A DNA stretch of 56,547 nt from contig NZ_BMXW01000023.1 of NCBI RefSeq assembly GCF_014651955.1, positions 1-56,547 of the forward strand, given 5' to 3'. Position numbers and translations under genes: made by a program. This document shows positions 55,286 through 56,547 of the stretch, piece by piece (the stretch's first letter is position 1; every line of letters begins with the position of its first letter). This stretch comes from Shewanella fodinae. Lineage in GTDB: Bacteria; Pseudomonadota; Gammaproteobacteria; Enterobacterales; Shewanellaceae. The notes below the pieces were generated by a model that worked only from the letters and a program-made list of their open reading frames with translations, searched no databases and was not told the origin of the DNA.

Positions 55286-56203
55286 TTATCGCGGGACTCC
55301 ACGCTGCAACGGCACTTGTTCTCGGATAGTTTGCGACAACCAATCGATAAACACTTGTAAGCGCTGGCTGGTATTGCGATTTTTAGGGTACAACATGGCG
55401 ATTGGCATTGCTGATGGGGGATAATCCGCCAGCACCCGTTGCAGTAATCCCTGTTGCAGATATTGTGCAATGCCATAAACGGGCACCTGCACTAATCCCA
55501 TGCCCGCCAATCCTGCCGCGATATAGGCATCCGAACCATTAGTGGTAATGGGATGGGGCAACATTAACTTCTGATATTTGCCCTCTAGCAAAAACTCCAG
55601 CGGTTCCACCCGGCCAGAGGAAGGAAGTACATATCCCACCATCTGATGTTCATTAAGATCATCTGGGCATAACGGCACACCGAATTGTTGCAAATAGCCT
55701 GGACTCGCCAAAGTAACAATAGGAATAGCGCCAAGGTCGCGCCCAATCAGATTGCTGTCATTCAAAGGCCCAGCACGTAACACTAGGTCGACACCGCTTT
55801 CGAGCAGATCCACCCGACTATCAGTGACGCCGATATTCAGCTCGATCCCTGGATAACGCTGCCGAAATTCCGCCAACGCTGGGATAATCAGCATCCGCGC
55901 GAAATGCGTTGGCACACTGATACGCAACACCCCACTTGGCTGGTGATCTTCGGCAAACAATCCTGCCAGTTCATCCCAATCCGCCAGCAATTGCCGGGCT
56001 TTTTCCAGAACGGCTGTCCCGGATTCCGTCAGCCGTACCTGGCGCGTAGTACGCTGCAACAACTGCATATTCAGTTGCTGCTCCAGGCGTTGTATCGCCT
56101 GAGTTACGGTCGAGCGCGGCAGATTGAAGCTCACCGCCGCCTTGGTAAAACTGTGACTTTCACACACGCGTTGATAAATCGCTAGGGTTTGCAGCCTATC
56201 CAT
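55286..56203 (-). CDS. LysR-family transcriptional regulator
   Basis: 305 residues. Winged helix-turn-helix (1-60: MDRLQTLAIYQRVCESHSFTKAA, LPRSTVTQAIQRLEQQLN) and a LysR substrate-binding domain (about 90-290). The HTH is the kind typical of the AaeR/PtxR-like group that regulates adjacent oxidoreductases. Divergent from the aldo/keto reductase, with a 9-bp inverted repeat between them, so it most likely regulates that gene. Confidence 0.9.
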   Translation of the reverse strand: MDRLQTLAIYQRVCESHSFTKAAVSFNLPRSTVTQAIQRLEQQLNMQLLQRTTRQVRLTESGTAVLEKARQLLADWDELAGLFAEDHQPSGVLRISVPTHFARMLIIPALAEFRQRYPGIELNIGVTDSRVDLLESGVDLVLRAGPLNDSNLIGRDLGAIPIVTLASPGYLQQFGVPLCPDDLNEHQMVGYVLPSSGRVEPLEFLLEGKYQKLMLPHPITTNGSDAYIAAGLAGMGLVQVPVYGIAQYLQQGLLQRVLADYPPSAMPIAMLYPKNRNTSQRLQVFIDWLSQTIREQVPLQRGVPR

Positions 56204-56238
56204 ATTGTTCGTGATTTATGAATTCTAAAACTGTTATA

Positions 56239-56273
56239 AGCATCTTTATCCTAAAAGTAAAAACAAAGATGCT
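56239..56273. promoter_or_regulatory. Long-arm inverted repeat in the LysR/AKR intergenic region
   Basis: AGCATCTTT (56239-56247) and AAAGATGCT (56265-56273), perfect 9-base arms 17 bases apart, in the 98-base gap between divergent genes. Likely LysR binding site. Confidence 0.55.
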
Positions 56274-56301
56274 ATGTCCACCGACATAAGGGAGATTCAA
56301 G

Positions 56302-56442
56302 ATGCAACACAGAACGTTAGGGGCCAATGGCCCACAGGTTTCAGCATTGGCACTTGGCTGCATGGGCATGAGTGAATTCTATGGTGCCGCAGATGAACAG
56401 GAATCACTGGCAACGCTAGACCTAAATAACTGTTCCAAATAG
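56302..56442 (+). pseudogene. Aldo/keto reductase gene truncated by an insertion sequence
   Basis: The frame starts [20 protein letters not shown] and continues [20 protein letters not shown], a clear aldo/keto reductase N-terminus (first strand and the conserved GMS/EFYG region). After LATLD at about 56421 the next residues are LNNCSK and a stop, foreign to the family, where RAIELG would be expected. GGGAG SD 8 bases before the ATG. The remainder (about 280 residues, with the catalytic Tyr/Lys/His) is missing and may lie beyond the IS. Confidence 0.8.
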
Positions 56443-56547
56443 TAGATCACAGGAAGGGAACTCAGTCCTGTTTGAGCGATCAGATCTATCGCCAAACAAA
56501 CCCACCACTCGCCGAGGACTGAGAATGGCCATCTTAGCACCACTATG
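56422..56547 (+). mobile_element. Left end of an insertion sequence (truncated by window edge)
   Basis: Sequence from about 56422 does not belong to the reductase and carries a transposase-like start: ATG 56525 (MAILAPL...) with an AGGA SD. An outside-in transcript would form a 9-bp stem CTCAGTCCT (56461-56469) with AGGACTGAG (56515-56523), with an inner GCGAT/ATCGC hairpin, sequestering that SD. Such protection of the transposase SD from read-through transcripts is known for IS10 and IS50. The exact outer end is uncertain by one or two bases; family not identified. Confidence 0.7.
56525..56547 (+). CDS. Transposase, N-terminal fragment (runs off the window)
   Basis: Only seven codons (MAILAPL) are inside the window. 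Called a transposase because of its position behind an IS left end and the protective hairpin, not from its sequence. Confidence 0.5.

Noticed and set aside
1..56547. CRISPR arrays, tRNA or rRNA genes, phage or defence genes
   Set aside because: No regularly spaced repeats, no tRNA cloverleaf and no such protein families were recognised on either strand.

Overview
The window looks like chromosomal DNA of a Shewanella-type gammaproteobacterium. The evidence is gene content and order: the lactate-utilisation locus lldP / dld-II / lldEFG as known from Shewanella oneidensis, the nrdR-ribD-ribE-ribBX-ribH-nusB / thiL-pgpA cluster with a RibB whose cyclohydrolase half is degenerate (RibBX), etfBA, two chemoreceptors and three diguanylate cyclases. 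It is mostly housekeeping and core-metabolic sequence. I see no tRNA, rRNA, CRISPR array, prophage or defence island. The only clear mobile DNA is the left end of an insertion sequence at the right edge, which has broken an aldo/keto reductase gene.

Layout. 0-4 kb: NhaC-type antiporter and etfBA, all on the minus strand. 4-9 kb: an H-NS-like protein and a two-gene unit of secreted amidohydrolase-fold proteins, in which two of the three amidohydrolase folds lack the HxH metal motif. 9-14.3 kb: rcsF, trmO, a hexapeptide acyltransferase, proS, then divergent grpE (with a heat-shock sigma-32-type promoter) and nadK. 14.3-22.5 kb: the lactate locus, preceded by a 580-base AT-rich control region with two perfect CRP-type palindromes. 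22.5-30 kb: the minus-strand riboflavin/NusB/ThiL/PgpA cluster, nrdR and glyA. 30-36 kb: a response-regulator fragment, a lipoprotein hydrolase, a Fur-box-controlled PepSY/flavodoxin-reductase fusion, and a chemoreceptor. 36-40.6 kb: a MacA-MacB-TolC-type efflux operon. 40.8-45.2 kb: a dCache chemoreceptor and an inverted pair of paralogous membrane diguanylate cyclases. 45.4-50.7 kb: a gliding-type (Gld) ABC transporter operon with a GldF-GldG fusion and a DUF4340 protein, preceded by a leader that looks like a transcription attenuator (39-codon peptide whose stop codon lies in the loop of a terminator hairpin). 50.7-56.5 kb: an S9 peptidase, a 7TMR-DISM diguanylate cyclase, a LysR regulator and the IS-broken aldo/keto reductase.

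How it works together: LldP imports lactate; Dld-II (D-lactate) and LldEFG (L-lactate) oxidise it. EtfBA passes electrons from acyl-CoA dehydrogenases to the quinone pool, and its upstream region has motifs resembling fatty-acid/branched-chain amino-acid regulator sites. The riboflavin genes supply the FAD and FMN these flavoenzymes need. The three GGDEF proteins and two chemoreceptors point to c-di-GMP and chemotaxis signalling. The most distinctive candidates for new biology are the putative attenuator in front of the Gld-like operon, the metal-motif-less amidohydrolase pair, and the RNA-protected IS left end. All functional statements rest on sequence motifs and family knowledge; no database search was run.
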